Positions 25,628 to 32,586 of a stretch of 32,586 nucleotides of DNA are shown here, piece after piece. The DNA is from Betaproteobacteria bacterium (lineage in GTDB: Bacteria > Pseudomonadota > Gammaproteobacteria > Burkholderiales > Burkholderiaceae_C). The number at the start of each line of letters is the position of its first letter. Position 1 is the first letter of the stretch. Made by a program: the position numbers and the translations under genes. The notes under the pieces are model-generated. The model made no database searches and had not been told where the DNA came from. It saw only the letters and a program-made list of their open reading frames with translations. Location of the stretch: NCBI GenBank assembly GCA_009922295.1, contig RFWA01000001.1:1-32586 (forward strand), read 5' to 3'.

Positions 25628-26386
25628 TCAGAGCCTCGACGCCGGCCGTTGCAACAGGCCACTGGCTGCCGCCGTATCCAGCAAGATCATGCAGTTGGGG
25701 TGTAGCTGGACGATGGAGGCCGGACAGGCCGGGTCCACCGGGCCTTCGACCGCCCGCTTGACGGCCGCTGCCTTGCGCTGGTCAGGGATGGTCAGTAACA
25801 GGGTGTTGCTGCGCATGATCTGCTTGATCGACATGGAGATCGCCTGCGTGGGCACCTCTGCCAAGCTTGGGAACCAGCCCTCGCCCCACTGCTGTCGGCG
25901 GCAGCCTTCGTCCAGATTCACCACGATGTAAGGGTCCTGAACCTCAAAATCCGCCGGTGGGTCATTGAATGCCAGGTGCCCGTTTTCGCCAATGCCAGCA
26001 AAACATAAGTCCACAGGCCGGCCCGCCAACAACGCATTGAGACGCGCCAACTCGACTGTCAGGTCCGGCGCGTCGCCATTCACGGGAACAAATGTCGGCT
26101 GCACAGCCAAGGGCGCCAGGAAGCGTTGGCGCAAATAAAGCCTGAAACTGGCTGGGTGTGTTTCTGGCAAATTAATGTATTCATCCAGATGAAAAGCTGT
26201 CACACGCGACCAATCGATGTCGGGTTCGCGCACCAGTGCCTCCAGCAAGGCGAACTGGCTCGCCCCAGTGGCCACGATGATCGTGGCTTCACCGCGTCGC
26301 GCCAAGGCCTCCCGTATCACCGCCGCACCGAATTTGGCGGCTTCGCGGCCCAGGTCAGCGGCCTTGTCGATCAGTTGAATTTGCAC
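25628..26386 (-). CDS. nagB: Glucosamine-6-phosphate deaminase-like protein (NagB family)
   Basis: Expected reaction: glucosamine-6-phosphate to fructose-6-phosphate and ammonia. Start chosen at GTG 26386-26384 (MQIQLIDKAADLGREAAKFG), preceded by AAAGAGAGA and just after the permease stop; the frame is open further upstream but without family sequence. 252 residues, slightly shorter than E. coli NagB (266). Motifs: ATGASQ (39-44) in the phosphate loop, FHLDEYINLPETHPASFRLYL (D68 equals catalytic D72) and GIGENGHLAFNDPP (131-144). Compared with the E. coli set D141, H143, E148, this protein has N135, H137, D142; the GENGHLAFNDPP form belongs to a divergent NagB-like subgroup seen in other bacteria. 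Intact, unlike its partner nagA. Confidence 0.85.
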   Translation of the reverse strand: MQIQLIDKAADLGREAAKFGAAVIREALARRGEATIIVATGASQFALLEALVREPDIDWSRVTAFHLDEYINLPETHPASFRLYLRQRFLAPLAVQPTFVPVNGDAPDLTVELARLNALLAGRPVDLCFAGIGENGHLAFNDPPADFEVQDPYIVVNLDEGCRRQQWGEGWFPSLAEVPTQAISMSIKQIMRSNTLLLTIPDQRKAAAVKRAVEGPVDPACPASIVQLHPNCMILLDTAAASGLLQRPASRL

Positions 26387-26400
26387 AATGCTGTCTCTCT

Positions 26401-27276
26401 TTATTGGGTTGGGGTCGTCTGCTTGACCCGGCTGACCAACTGCGTCGGGTTGACAAACCGCAGCGCAATCAGCAACCACAGCAGCGTGATGATCATGTAA
26501 ATAACGGCCATGGCGTCAATCGATTGGACAGCCCGCACACCCGATGCGAACACAGCGTAGTACAGCGCCACGACCAGCGTCTGACTGGTCGGGCCGGCGG
26601 TCAAAAAGGTGAGCTCAAACATCGCGATTGTGCGAACCATGACCAGCAACAGTGCCGCCAGCACCCCCGGCGCCAGCATCGGGACGAGCACCCGGACAAA
26701 CAATTGGAAGGTGCTGGCGCCAAACACCCTGGCGGCTGATTCGATTTTGGGGTCGATCTGCTCGATGAACGGAATCATCACCAAAATGACAAAGGGAACG
26801 GTGGGCACCAGGTTGGCCAGGATAACGCCCCAGATCGTGCCCCCAGGGCCTAATTGATAGAGCACCGTGGCCAGTGGGATACCGTAAGACACGGGCGGCA
26901 CCATCAGGGGCACCAGAAACAGCAGCATGACCCAGCGCTTGCCGGGGAACTCTCGGCGGGCCATAGCGTAGGCCGCCGGCACCCCCAGTAATCCCGCCAG
27001 CAGGGCCACCGCCGCCACGACCCCAAAAGTGGTGATCAGGATGTCGCCCAGTTGAAATTCAGCCCAAGCGGACGAGTACCAGCGCAAGGTCCACCCTTCG
27101 GGCAACCAGGAGCGCAACCAACGGGTGGCAAAGGAGCTGACCACGACGCTGCTTATCAGCGCCAACAAATTGAGCACAAACCACCCAACGAGGGCCCAGA
27201 CCGCATACACCCACAAGGTCGCGCCAGTGCTTCGCAGGCCTTGGAAGGCCCTGAATTGTCCCAAGAACGAGCGCAT
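26401..27276 (-). CDS. ABC transporter permease (PotC/ThiP-like) of the amino-sugar operon
   Basis: 291 residues from ATG 27276-27274, overlapping the upstream fusion gene as TGATG; a TTG one codon earlier is less likely. Six membrane segments, beginning LWVYAVWALVGWFVLNLLALISSVV; EAA-type loop IESAARVFGASTFQLFVRVLVPMLAPGV (around residues 175-200) for contact with the ATPase. Second channel subunit, pairing with the permease half of the fused gene upstream. Complete, with a normal C-terminus; 14 nt before the nagB start. Confidence 0.92.
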   Translation of the reverse strand: MRSFLGQFRAFQGLRSTGATLWVYAVWALVGWFVLNLLALISSVVVSSFATRWLRSWLPEGWTLRWYSSAWAEFQLGDILITTFGVVAAVALLAGLLGVPAAYAMARREFPGKRWVMLLFLVPLMVPPVSYGIPLATVLYQLGPGGTIWGVILANLVPTVPFVILVMIPFIEQIDPKIESAARVFGASTFQLFVRVLVPMLAPGVLAALLLVMVRTIAMFELTFLTAGPTSQTLVVALYYAVFASGVRAVQSIDAMAVIYMIITLLWLLIALRFVNPTQLVSRVKQTTPTQ

Positions 27277-29162
27277 CAACCCTTGCCTCCGACCACCGGC
27301 CCGCGGTACACCAATGAGCGCAGCGACAGCACAGCGACCACCACAGCGAGTTGCACGACGCCCATCAGCATCGCGATCGCAGACGCCATAGACTCGTCGT
27401 ACTCTTCAAATGCCGCGTGATAGGCGGCCAACGAAATGACCCGGGTGGCATCGGCCGGCTCGCCCACCAGCACTGCGGACGGGAAGACAGAAAAAGCCTG
27501 AACGAAAGACAGGCAAAAGGTCATGCTAAGGCCCGGTATCAGCAGGGGTAAAAAAATATACCGAAAGCGCGCGGCCGGCCGGGCGCCCAGTGTGGCTGCA
27601 GCGTGTTCCAGGGCCGGGTCAATACCCGTCACATGGGAGAGTGTCAGCAAAAAGGTGAACGGAAAGCCCGTGATCAGCAGCGACAGCAGGACGCCCCAGT
27701 AATTGTGGGTCAGCTTGACCTGGCTGCTGAGCAGGCCAAACTGCATCAGGGTCCGATTGAACCAGCCTTGCGGACCAAAATAGCCCAGCATGCCCTCCGC
27801 GACCAGCACGGTCCCGAGTGTCATGGGCAATACCAACAAGGTGGTGAGCAACCTTTGCCGCTGCATCAGCCGAACCCGCATGGCAACAGGCACGGCCAGC
27901 AACAGACTCAAAATCGTCACCGGAAACGCCAGCGCCAGCGTCTTGCCCAGGGTGTCGAACAAGAAGGGGTCCCCGAAAAAGCGCTGGTAGTTGGACAGCC
28001 AGCCGCCAACTTTAGGTTGAAAAGAAAGAACCAGCCCATAGGCAAACGGGTAGACAAACAGACCCAGCAGCAGCAGCACAGCAGGCAACACCAGCAAAGT
28101 GCTGCCGTCGATGCCATGGCGCGTGACGGCGTCGCCGATGCGAACCGCGTGGTCGACCGAAAAATACACCGTCTGCCCATCGGCGGTCTTACCAGTGGCC
28201 TGGAAACCCCGACCCCGGTATTCGGTCATCTCAACCACAGCCGAGATCCCAGGTAGCCCCTGCGGCTGAACGGTGAGATCGTCCGGACGGACAGCCAAGA
28301 CCACCCTATCCCCCAAACTGCCATGGCGCGCGCGGCCTGTCAGCGTCTCTGCGGCACCGCCAGCACCACTGACTGCCACGCTAACACGCTGGCCCTGCTG
28401 CATTTGCACCCTGCCGGTCAATCGGTTACGGAAGCCCATGAAATCAGCGACCGCCAGGTCAACGGGCAAGTCATACAAATCGGAGGGGCTGCCAACCTGC
28501 TGCACCTGGCCGTCACGCATCACGACGATGCGGTCGGCCAGGGACAGGGCCTCCTCTTGGTCGTGGGTCACATAAACCGTGGTCGCGTGCTGCTGCATGT
28601 GGATGCGCCGTATCTCTTGGCGCATCTCCAGTCGCAACTTGGCATCCAGGTTGGACAGGGGCTCATCCATCAACACCAGCGACGGCTCGATCGCAATGGC
28701 GCGGGCAATCGCAACCCGTTGCTGCTGGCCGCCCGACAACTGGCCGGGCAGCTTGTGGGCCTGCTCCTGCATGCGCACCAGAGCCACGGCGGCTTCCACC
28801 CGACGGCTCAGCTCGGCCCCGGGCACGCCACGCATGCGCAAGCCAAAGCCGATGTTGTCGCGCACCGTCATGTGCGGAAACAGCGCATAGTTCTGAAAGA
28901 CCATGCCAAAACCCCGGTCCTCGGTTTTCAGCAGGTCAATGCGCTGGTCGTCAAGCCGAATGGTGCCACCGGTCATGGGCAACAAGCCCGCAATGCAATT
29001 CAGTGCCGTCGACTTGCCACAACCCGACGGCCCCAAAAGTGCAACAAATTCCCCCCGCTGAATATCGAGCGTGATCCCGTTGAGCGCCTTGAAGTCGCCA
29101 AAGGTCCGCGCCATGCCCTCAACATGCAGCGTGCGAAAGTTTTGTCCGGTCTGCAACATCAT
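27276..29162 (-). CDS. ABC transporter ATP-binding protein fused in frame to a permease
   Basis: 628 residues in one frame. Residues 1 to about 345 are a PotA/FbpC-like ATPase: Walker A GPSGCGKST, VFQNYALFPHMTV, signature LSGGQQQR, LVLMDEPLSNLDAKLR, VTHDQEEA, then the TOBE region (VVLAVRPDDLTVQ, VEMTEYRGRGFQATG). At about residue 347 (VRIGDAVT/RHGIDGST) it passes straight into a permease with LLVLPAVLLLLGLFVYPFAYGL, six segments and the EAA loop LEHAAATLGARPAARFRYIFLPLLIPG. In this transporter class the two are normally separate genes; here the last TOBE residues, a stop and the permease start seem absent, as though a small in-frame deletion fused them. Starts at ATG 29162, overlapping the binding-protein stop. 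It may still function as a fusion. Confidence 0.9.
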   Translation of the reverse strand: MMLQTGQNFRTLHVEGMARTFGDFKALNGITLDIQRGEFVALLGPSGCGKSTALNCIAGLLPMTGGTIRLDDQRIDLLKTEDRGFGMVFQNYALFPHMTVRDNIGFGLRMRGVPGAELSRRVEAAVALVRMQEQAHKLPGQLSGGQQQRVAIARAIAIEPSLVLMDEPLSNLDAKLRLEMRQEIRRIHMQQHATTVYVTHDQEEALSLADRIVVMRDGQVQQVGSPSDLYDLPVDLAVADFMGFRNRLTGRVQMQQGQRVSVAVSGAGGAAETLTGRARHGSLGDRVVLAVRPDDLTVQPQGLPGISAVVEMTEYRGRGFQATGKTADGQTVYFSVDHAVRIGDAVTRHGIDGSTLLVLPAVLLLLGLFVYPFAYGLVLSFQPKVGGWLSNYQRFFGDPFLFDTLGKTLALAFPVTILSLLLAVPVAMRVRLMQRQRLLTTLLVLPMTLGTVLVAEGMLGYFGPQGWFNRTLMQFGLLSSQVKLTHNYWGVLLSLLITGFPFTFLLTLSHVTGIDPALEHAAATLGARPAARFRYIFLPLLIPGLSMTFCLSFVQAFSVFPSAVLVGEPADATRVISLAAYHAAFEEYDESMASAIAMLMGVVQLAVVVAVLSLRSLVYRGPVVGGKG

Positions 29163-30367
29163 TTGGCGCGTTTAGCCCCCACCAATTGATCCCACATCCG
29201 GAAAGCCACCACCATTTTGGTGGTGTCGAGTGGCAATTCAATCGGGTTGCTGGCAATCAGGCTGGCATATTCAGGACGACCAAACTCACGGATCACATCC
29301 TGACTGCGCTTGGGTGCCAGGCTCAAGGGCACGTTCTTGACCGCTGGCCCCGGATACAGGTAGCCCTCGTCGTAAGAAATTGCCTGCATTTCGGGCTTGA
29401 GGATATGCGCCATCACGTCCAGCGTCACGGCCAAACGGTCGTTCGAGATGCCTTTGGGAATGCACATGAAGAACGCGTCTGAGACCCAATGGAAGCCCTT
29501 AAGCGTCCCGATGGCAGCCGATTTGGGCACGATACCCAAAGCACGCGGGTTGATGTCCCAGCCGGTGGTCGAGATGACGATGTCGCGGGAACCTTCACCA
29601 AACTCCTTCATGGTCGCACCCGTACCAGCGGGGTAGTACTCCACATATTTGCCCAACTCTTGCAGGTAGGCCCAGGTTTTTTCCCATCCTGCCACAGGGT
29701 CTGACGGGTCTTTGTCTTTGAGGAGGTAGGGCAGGCCCATCATGAAGGTGCGCCCAGGGCCCGAGTTGGCCGGGCGGGCATACATAAACCTGTTGGGATT
29801 GGCCTTGGCCCAGGCCAGCAGCTCGTCGGCGGTGGTCGGCACATTTTTGACACGTTCAGGCGCGTACTCAATCAGGGGACCCGAAGGGTAATAGTTGCAC
29901 ACCACGCCAAAGCCACGGCCCTGCACTTTGTGCAGCCTCAAGGCAGCCGGCTCGTAATTCGCCTCCAGATTAGGAAACTTGACGTCGTGCTCGGGCAATA
30001 TCTTGAGCCACAGATCTTGCTCCAATCCCGATGCGAGGCCGTCACTGCCGGTGAGCACCAGATCAATGTCCAGCCGCCCAGCCGCCTGCTGCACTTTGAG
30101 TTTGCTAGCCAGCTCGGGGGCCGGTGCTTTGATAAAGCCGATCCGCGAGACATACTGGCCGCGGGTGTTTTTGTAGTCTTCAAACGCTGGCTGAATCAAG
30201 GCCAGGGCACCGCCTACGTCCATCACGTTGATGGCCACCGGCTGCTTGGGCAGGTCCGGGCTCGCGGCGTGGGCCGCAGTGGGCAAACCAACAACGCCGG
30301 CCAATGCGCCGCCGGACAGGCCACGCAAGAAATTCCGACGATCGAATTCACTGGAAAAATCAGTCAT
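29159..30367 (-). CDS. Tat-exported periplasmic binding protein of the amino-sugar operon
   Basis: 402 residues. Start chosen at ATG 30367-30365, which has AGGAG seven nucleotides upstream; the frame extends to 30409 without a good site. Twin-arginine signal FDRRNFLRGLSGGALAGVVG with RR at 10-11 and a probable cut after AHA (about residue 34). The mature protein begins near SPDLPKQPVAINVMDVGGALALIQPAFEDY, a type-2 solute-binding fold of the iron/polyamine/phosphonate group, with GPGRTFMMGLPYLLKDKDPSDPVAGWEKTW and WVSDAFFMCIPKGISNDRLAVTLDVMAHIL further on. First gene of the leftward operon with nagB/nagA, so its cargo may be an amino sugar or a glycoside of one; this is context inference, and the fold does not establish it. 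Confidence 0.9.
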   Translation of the reverse strand: MTDFSSEFDRRNFLRGLSGGALAGVVGLPTAAHAASPDLPKQPVAINVMDVGGALALIQPAFEDYKNTRGQYVSRIGFIKAPAPELASKLKVQQAAGRLDIDLVLTGSDGLASGLEQDLWLKILPEHDVKFPNLEANYEPAALRLHKVQGRGFGVVCNYYPSGPLIEYAPERVKNVPTTADELLAWAKANPNRFMYARPANSGPGRTFMMGLPYLLKDKDPSDPVAGWEKTWAYLQELGKYVEYYPAGTGATMKEFGEGSRDIVISTTGWDINPRALGIVPKSAAIGTLKGFHWVSDAFFMCIPKGISNDRLAVTLDVMAHILKPEMQAISYDEGYLYPGPAVKNVPLSLAPKRSQDVIREFGRPEYASLIASNPIELPLDTTKMVVAFRMWDQLVGAKRAK

Positions 30368-30431
30368 TAACCATCTCCTGGAAAGGATAAACGCCACCAT
30401 GCTCTGCATCCAAATTGACGCATCGTCTGCG

Positions 30432-30460
30432 ATTTTAGAACTAGTAAGTTTTTAAATCAA
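30432..30460 (-). promoter_or_regulatory. Candidate sigma-70 promoter of the amino-sugar operon
   Basis: On the reverse strand: TTGATT (30460-30455), a 17-nt spacer, then TAAAAT (30437-30432). Near-consensus at both hexamers with optimal spacing. A start near 30425 would give a leader of about 58 nt before the binding-protein ATG at 30367. It contains an AACT/AGTT inverted pair in its spacer. Confidence 0.6.
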
Positions 30461-30498
30461 TCGCTAAACGCCCAACATCGGGTTTATCCTTATGTCAG

Positions 30499-30509
30499 CG
30501 AATTATTCG
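30499..30509. promoter_or_regulatory. Palindrome CGAATTATTCG, candidate ROK-regulator operator
   Basis: Perfect 5-bp arms around one base, within TCAGCGAATTATTCGTGAAAC in the 186-nt divergent region between the binding-protein and ROK genes. NagC/Mlc-type sites are AT-rich with TTCGnnAA-like cores, so a ROK operator is plausible. It lies 39 nt upstream of the end of the leftward -35 and 44 nt before the ROK start. Not proven. Confidence 0.4.
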
Positions 30510-30553
30510 TGAAACTTCCCCCTTAACAAACACGGTCGTCTTAAAATTTAGCC

Positions 30554-31795
30554 ATGCCTAAACTGACCCAGCTGTCGCCGCTGAAGACCCCGCATCGGAT
30601 GGGTCCAGCGAGCGCGACATTTGAGCCGCCGGCATGGGTTGAATGGCTGGGAATAACCGGCCAAGGCGGTGCAGCCCTGGCATTTGTGTCAATTTTGATG
30701 GGGGTTGCCACATCAAGAATCGCTATTTCCAAACATTTGCGGGTGCGATCAACCACGGTGTCAGCATGGGTTGCTGCCATGGTCAAAGCCCAACTGGTCA
30801 CCGAATTGCCCAGCAGGCCCGGTGGTCGTGGTAGGCCCCTGGGCCAGTTGATCGCCAATCCCAACCGCCTGGCCGTGGCCGTCTTGATGGTGCACAGCCA
30901 GGCACTGCACCTGGTCACAGTCAACCTGCTGGGACAGGAAATCTGGCACGACAGCGCCGTTGTCGACCCCCAGGGTGATAACGCAGCCATGGACGCCATA
31001 CTCACAGCGCTGCAGCAACGTGCCCTGGCGGCGCTCCACATGGTGGGCATCAGCTACGCATTAGCAGGGCTGATCAACGTCGACGAGGCCAATTGGGTAT
31101 TTGCCGCGCGTTGGCCGGGCATCAGAAACTTTAAGCTAACAGCCCTCCCAGTGCCTGCCGGAGGCGCACTGAATGTTGTCCGCAACATGGACGCGCAACT
31201 GCGAGCCAGGTGCATCCGCCGGGGAACTGGGGGAACCACGGAGCGCACGCTGATGCTGCATTGGGGCTACGGCATCGGGGCCGCCTTCAGCGCAAGCCAT
31301 GGGGCCAGTGTTGACAACACCACTGGCTTTGGAGAGGTCGGCCATTGGCAGTTGTCCAACCGAAACCTGCGATGCAGGTGCGGACACAGCGGCTGCCTAG
31401 AAACGGTGGCTGCCCTATGGGCGATCGGGCCCCAATTGCTGGGGGAGAGCTTTGATGACGCAATGGACGAAACACAGGCCGCTGAATTGCTGCGCGCCAT
31501 GCCGCTGACCGAGCACCCGGCCTTTCGCCTGGCGCTGCAAGAGGTGGTCTTGGCCGCCAGCAACCTATGCCGGGTGTTTTTCCCGAGCCACCTCGTGATC
31601 ACAGGCCCGTTTATTGAAAACCCGGGCGCGTGGGCCGCCTTTACCGAGGCGTTTTCAAAGCGCGGCCTGCTGGTCGATTTGCCCTTGCCCCGGCTGGAGG
31701 CTCAAAACAGCAGCCATCAGCTCGAACAGGAGGGGGCTGCAGTGCCGCTGCTGTTGGATGGCCTGCTGCAGTTGCTTGAGCCAAGCGCGGTATGA
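30554..31795 (+). CDS. ROK-family transcriptional regulator (NagC/Mlc/XylR-like)
   Basis: 413 residues from ATG 30554. N-terminal winged helix-turn-helix, about residues 38-95 (SILMGVATSRIAISKHLRVRSTTVSAWVAAMVKAQLVTE, then GGRGRPLGQL). ROK sugar-binding domain follows, with MLHWGYGIGAAFSASHGA, GFGEVGHWQL and the zinc motif CRCGHSGCLET (C274, C276, C281). The DxGGT-type ATP site of ROK kinases is not seen, so it should be a regulator and not a sugar kinase. It diverges from the amino-sugar ABC/nag operon and most likely responds to GlcNAc-6-P, GlcN-6-P or the imported sugar. It overlaps the mutarotase start by four bases. Confidence 0.9.
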   Translation: MPKLTQLSPLKTPHRMGPASATFEPPAWVEWLGITGQGGAALAFVSILMGVATSRIAISKHLRVRSTTVSAWVAAMVKAQLVTELPSRPGGRGRPLGQLIANPNRLAVAVLMVHSQALHLVTVNLLGQEIWHDSAVVDPQGDNAAMDAILTALQQRALAALHMVGISYALAGLINVDEANWVFAARWPGIRNFKLTALPVPAGGALNVVRNMDAQLRARCIRRGTGGTTERTLMLHWGYGIGAAFSASHGASVDNTTGFGEVGHWQLSNRNLRCRCGHSGCLETVAALWAIGPQLLGESFDDAMDETQAAELLRAMPLTEHPAFRLALQEVVLAASNLCRVFFPSHLVITGPFIENPGAWAAFTEAFSKRGLLVDLPLPRLEAQNSSHQLEQEGAAVPLLLDGLLQLLEPSAV

Positions 31796-32585
31796 GCGCG
31801 GATCCAAAGGCTCAGGGCCTGCCAAGCATTGGGCTCCGTGGGCCGGACGGGGCGCAAGCCCGCATCCTGCTGCAGGGCGCTCAACTTTTGTCCTGGATGC
31901 CCGTCGACGCCGGCGAGCAGCTCTACCTGTCACCCGCTTCGGTACTGCAAGCGGGCAGCCCGGTGCGGGGTGGTGTGCCCGTGGTGTTTCCCCAATTTGC
32001 CAAGCTCGGCCCTCTGGCCCAACACGGGTTTGCGCGCACTCGGCCCTGGCACCTGGACCAGGCCAACAGCGACGCAAACACGGCGGTGCTGAGCTTGAGC
32101 GACGATGCCGACACGAGAGGGCTGTGGCCGCACCAGTTCACATTGGGCTTGCGCATTCACGTCTCGGGGCGCGAATTGCATCTGGAGCTCAGTTGCCTGA
32201 ACACCGGGACGACCGCCTTCGACTTTACCGGTGCCCTGCATACTTACTTGGCCTTAAGCGACATCGACCAAGCCAAGGTCCTTGGCCTCGAGGGCCTGCC
32301 CTATGTCGATGCGGTCGACTCAACCGTGTCTATCGCCAATGCCAGCCAGACCTGCTGCTGCTCGAACAACAGGGCGAGGCACTGCGCCAAATTGCCATCC
32401 GTCAACTGGGCTTTTCAGACGTCGTGGTCTGGAACCCTGGTGAAACGATGTGCGCCACACTGCCAGATATGGCGCCGCAGGGCTACAGGAATATGCTGTG
32501 CATCGAGGCCGCACAGCTCAGCCAGCCAGTGCACCTTGAGCCAGGACAACGCTGGATCGGCTCGCAAAGCCTGCATTTGCTGTAA
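31792..32585 (+). pseudogene. D-hexose-6-phosphate mutarotase (YeaD-like), disrupted by internal deletion and frameshift
   Basis: Aldose-1-epimerase fold enzyme that interconverts anomers of hexose 6-phosphates. From ATG 31792 (four-base overlap with the ROK stop) the frame gives RILLQGAQLLSWMP, LYLSPASV, RGGVPVVFPQFAKLG, QHGFARTRPW (catalytic-type H78) and GALHTYLALSDIDQAKVLGLEGLPYVDAV. It then leaves family sequence near 32312-32320 and runs open to the window edge as a cysteine-rich tail. The next frame resumes family sequence with RVYRQCQPDLLLLEQQGEAL, LGFSDVVVWNPGE, LPDMAPQGYRNMLCIEAAQ and a stop at 32583-32585. About 20 residues expected between the two parts appear missing (estimate), so a simple one-base error does not explain it. 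Likely inactive. Confidence 0.82.
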
Positions 32586-32586
32586 A

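Noticed and set aside
28100..28180. A separate short permease start (ATG in another frame) near the fusion junction
   Set aside because: The frame starting there does not encode permease sequence; the permease frame is continuous with the ATPase.

Overview
The window is a G+C-rich, densely packed bacterial chromosome segment. Gene order (map-glnD; smc-zipA-ligA-def), protein sequences and a dispersed palindromic repeat suggest a betaproteobacterium of the Comamonadaceae (Rhodoferax/Polaromonas/Acidovorax relatives). This is a judgement from remembered families, not a search. No tRNA, rRNA, CRISPR array, transposase or prophage gene was seen.

Housekeeping part (1-15457). The 5' two thirds of purL runs leftward off the window edge. 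It carries two short palindromic repeats that stay in frame inside the coding sequence. Diverging from it is map-glnD (4-nt overlap). glnD ends back to back with the leftward chain smc-zipA-ligA-def, whose members overlap or nearly touch. Upstream of smc are an EamA-type permease and the tRNA-dihydrouridine synthase dusA, also leftward.

First catabolic locus (15488-23170). An IclR regulator diverges, across an AT-rich intergenic region, from a seven-gene operon. The operon encodes an ABC importer of the spermidine/putrescine type (ATPase, two permeases, and a binding protein as the last gene). It also encodes three oxidoreductase subunits: a 104-residue [2Fe-2S] protein, a 467-residue FAD/BFD-like [2Fe-2S] protein and a 385-residue DAO-type FAD protein. 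The layout resembles HcnABC, opine oxidase and D-hydroxyproline dehydrogenase. The likely role is uptake and oxidation of a secondary amine, imino acid or opine-like compound; the substrate is not identifiable from sequence.

Second catabolic locus (23226-32585). A ROK-family regulator (rightward, followed by a hexose-6-phosphate mutarotase gene) diverges from a leftward amino-sugar operon: Tat-exported binding protein, a single-chain ATPase-permease fusion, a second permease, a NagB-like deaminase, nagA and a D-mannonate dehydratase (manD). This locus looks damaged. nagA has lost a short segment containing its metal-binding HxEGP motif and is frameshifted. The mutarotase gene has a similar internal loss with frameshift. 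The ATPase and permease are joined in frame, as if by a third small deletion. The regulator, nagB, second permease, binding protein and manD read through intact.

The most interesting items are the two in-frame repeats in purL, the clustered small lesions in the amino-sugar locus, and the transporter-linked three-subunit dehydrogenase of unknown substrate.
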